From contig JAQVHL010000025.1 of the NCBI GenBank assembly GCA_028696185.1, forward strand, positions 229 through 34,777: 34,549 nucleotides of DNA, read 5' to 3'. Of the stretch, positions 34,415 to 34,549 are shown one piece after another. The notes under the pieces are model-generated. The model did no database searches. It saw only the letters and a program-made list of their open reading frames with translations, and was not told the origin of the DNA. Both the position numbers and the translations under genes were made by a program. The DNA is from Halothiobacillaceae bacterium (GTDB lineage: Bacteria; Pseudomonadota; Gammaproteobacteria; Halothiobacillales; Halothiobacillaceae). Position 1 is the stretch's first letter. Each line of letters starts with the position of its first letter.

Positions 34415-34549
34415 CACTCGCCCTCCAACGTGTCCGGTTTCTTCAGGGCCTTTTTTTCTTCCGATGTCAGACGCCGTTCGACCTTCTTCACATCCTCCGC
34501 AGGCGGCAGGCTTTCGGGGCGGATGCCGCGATTCAGCAGGGTCTGCCGC
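34414..34549 (-). CDS. DinD-like protein, C-terminal end (cut by window edge)
   Basis: Only the last 44 codons lie in the window. The sequence includes NRGIRPESLPPAEDVKKVER followed by a Lys-rich tail, which resembles the C-terminus of proteins annotated as DNA-damage-inducible protein D, commonly found inside type I restriction operons. The match is from memory of the family pattern and the N-terminal domain is not visible. It is immediately upstream of the small ORF and hsdS in the same direction. Confidence 0.5.
   Translation of the reverse strand, partial: RQTLLNRGIRPESLPPAEDVKKVERRLTSEEKKALKKPDTLEGE

Overview
The window is high-GC DNA that looks like the chromosome of a gammaproteobacterium. 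The evidence is the block nadB / rpoE-rseA-rseB-rseC-mucD / lepA-lepB-(DUF4845)-rnc-era-recO-pdxJ-acpS, whose order and protein sequences are typical of that class. A free-living member related to Chromatiales/Ectothiorhodospiraceae is plausible, but the sequence alone does not fix the genus. No rRNA, tRNA or CRISPR array was seen.

Layout. (1) 272-8460: glycogen and alpha-glucan metabolism. glgB-glgA run leftward and glgC-GH57-malQ run rightward from a shared 147-bp intergenic region. (2) 8548-10890: accA and tilS. (3) 10893-12551: nadB, leftward, converging on tilS and diverging from rpoE. (4) 12687-17023: the envelope-stress sigma-E module rpoE-rseA-rseB-rseC plus a DegP/MucD protease carrying a lipobox. 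(5) 17316-23912: lepA, lepB, a DUF4845 protein, rnc, era, recO, pdxJ and acpS, tightly packed with several ATGA or 11-bp overlaps. (6) 23929-28683: a leftward cobalamin unit, btuB-cobO-cbiB-cobD, behind a clear B12 riboswitch and a TATAAT promoter. (7) 28788-34549: accessory DNA. This is a leftward type I restriction-modification locus (DinD-like end, small ORF, hsdS, rhuM, hsdM) invaded by two copies of a REP-palindrome/RAYT transposase module.

In the accessory region the two RAYT modules have the same orientation and bracket rhuM-hsdM. The right copy is intact (177 aa). The left copy lost exactly 147 bp between two 15-bp direct repeats that are still visible in the intact copy. The left module lies inside a reconstructable hairpin and is flanked by an 8-bp direct repeat. 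Directly upstream of rhuM is a 27-nt remnant that matches the last eight codons and stop of hsdS with mostly synonymous differences. This suggests that an hsdS once overlapped rhuM by ATGA and that the RAYT/REP module now separates them. No hsdR lies in the window.

The core genes read as intact. Unusual points elsewhere are the lipobox on MucD, a recurring GTTGAAAA-type hairpin in the lepA and recO leaders and around the RAYT module, a perfect 27-nt palindrome inside rhuM, and interleaved inverted repeats beyond glgA.
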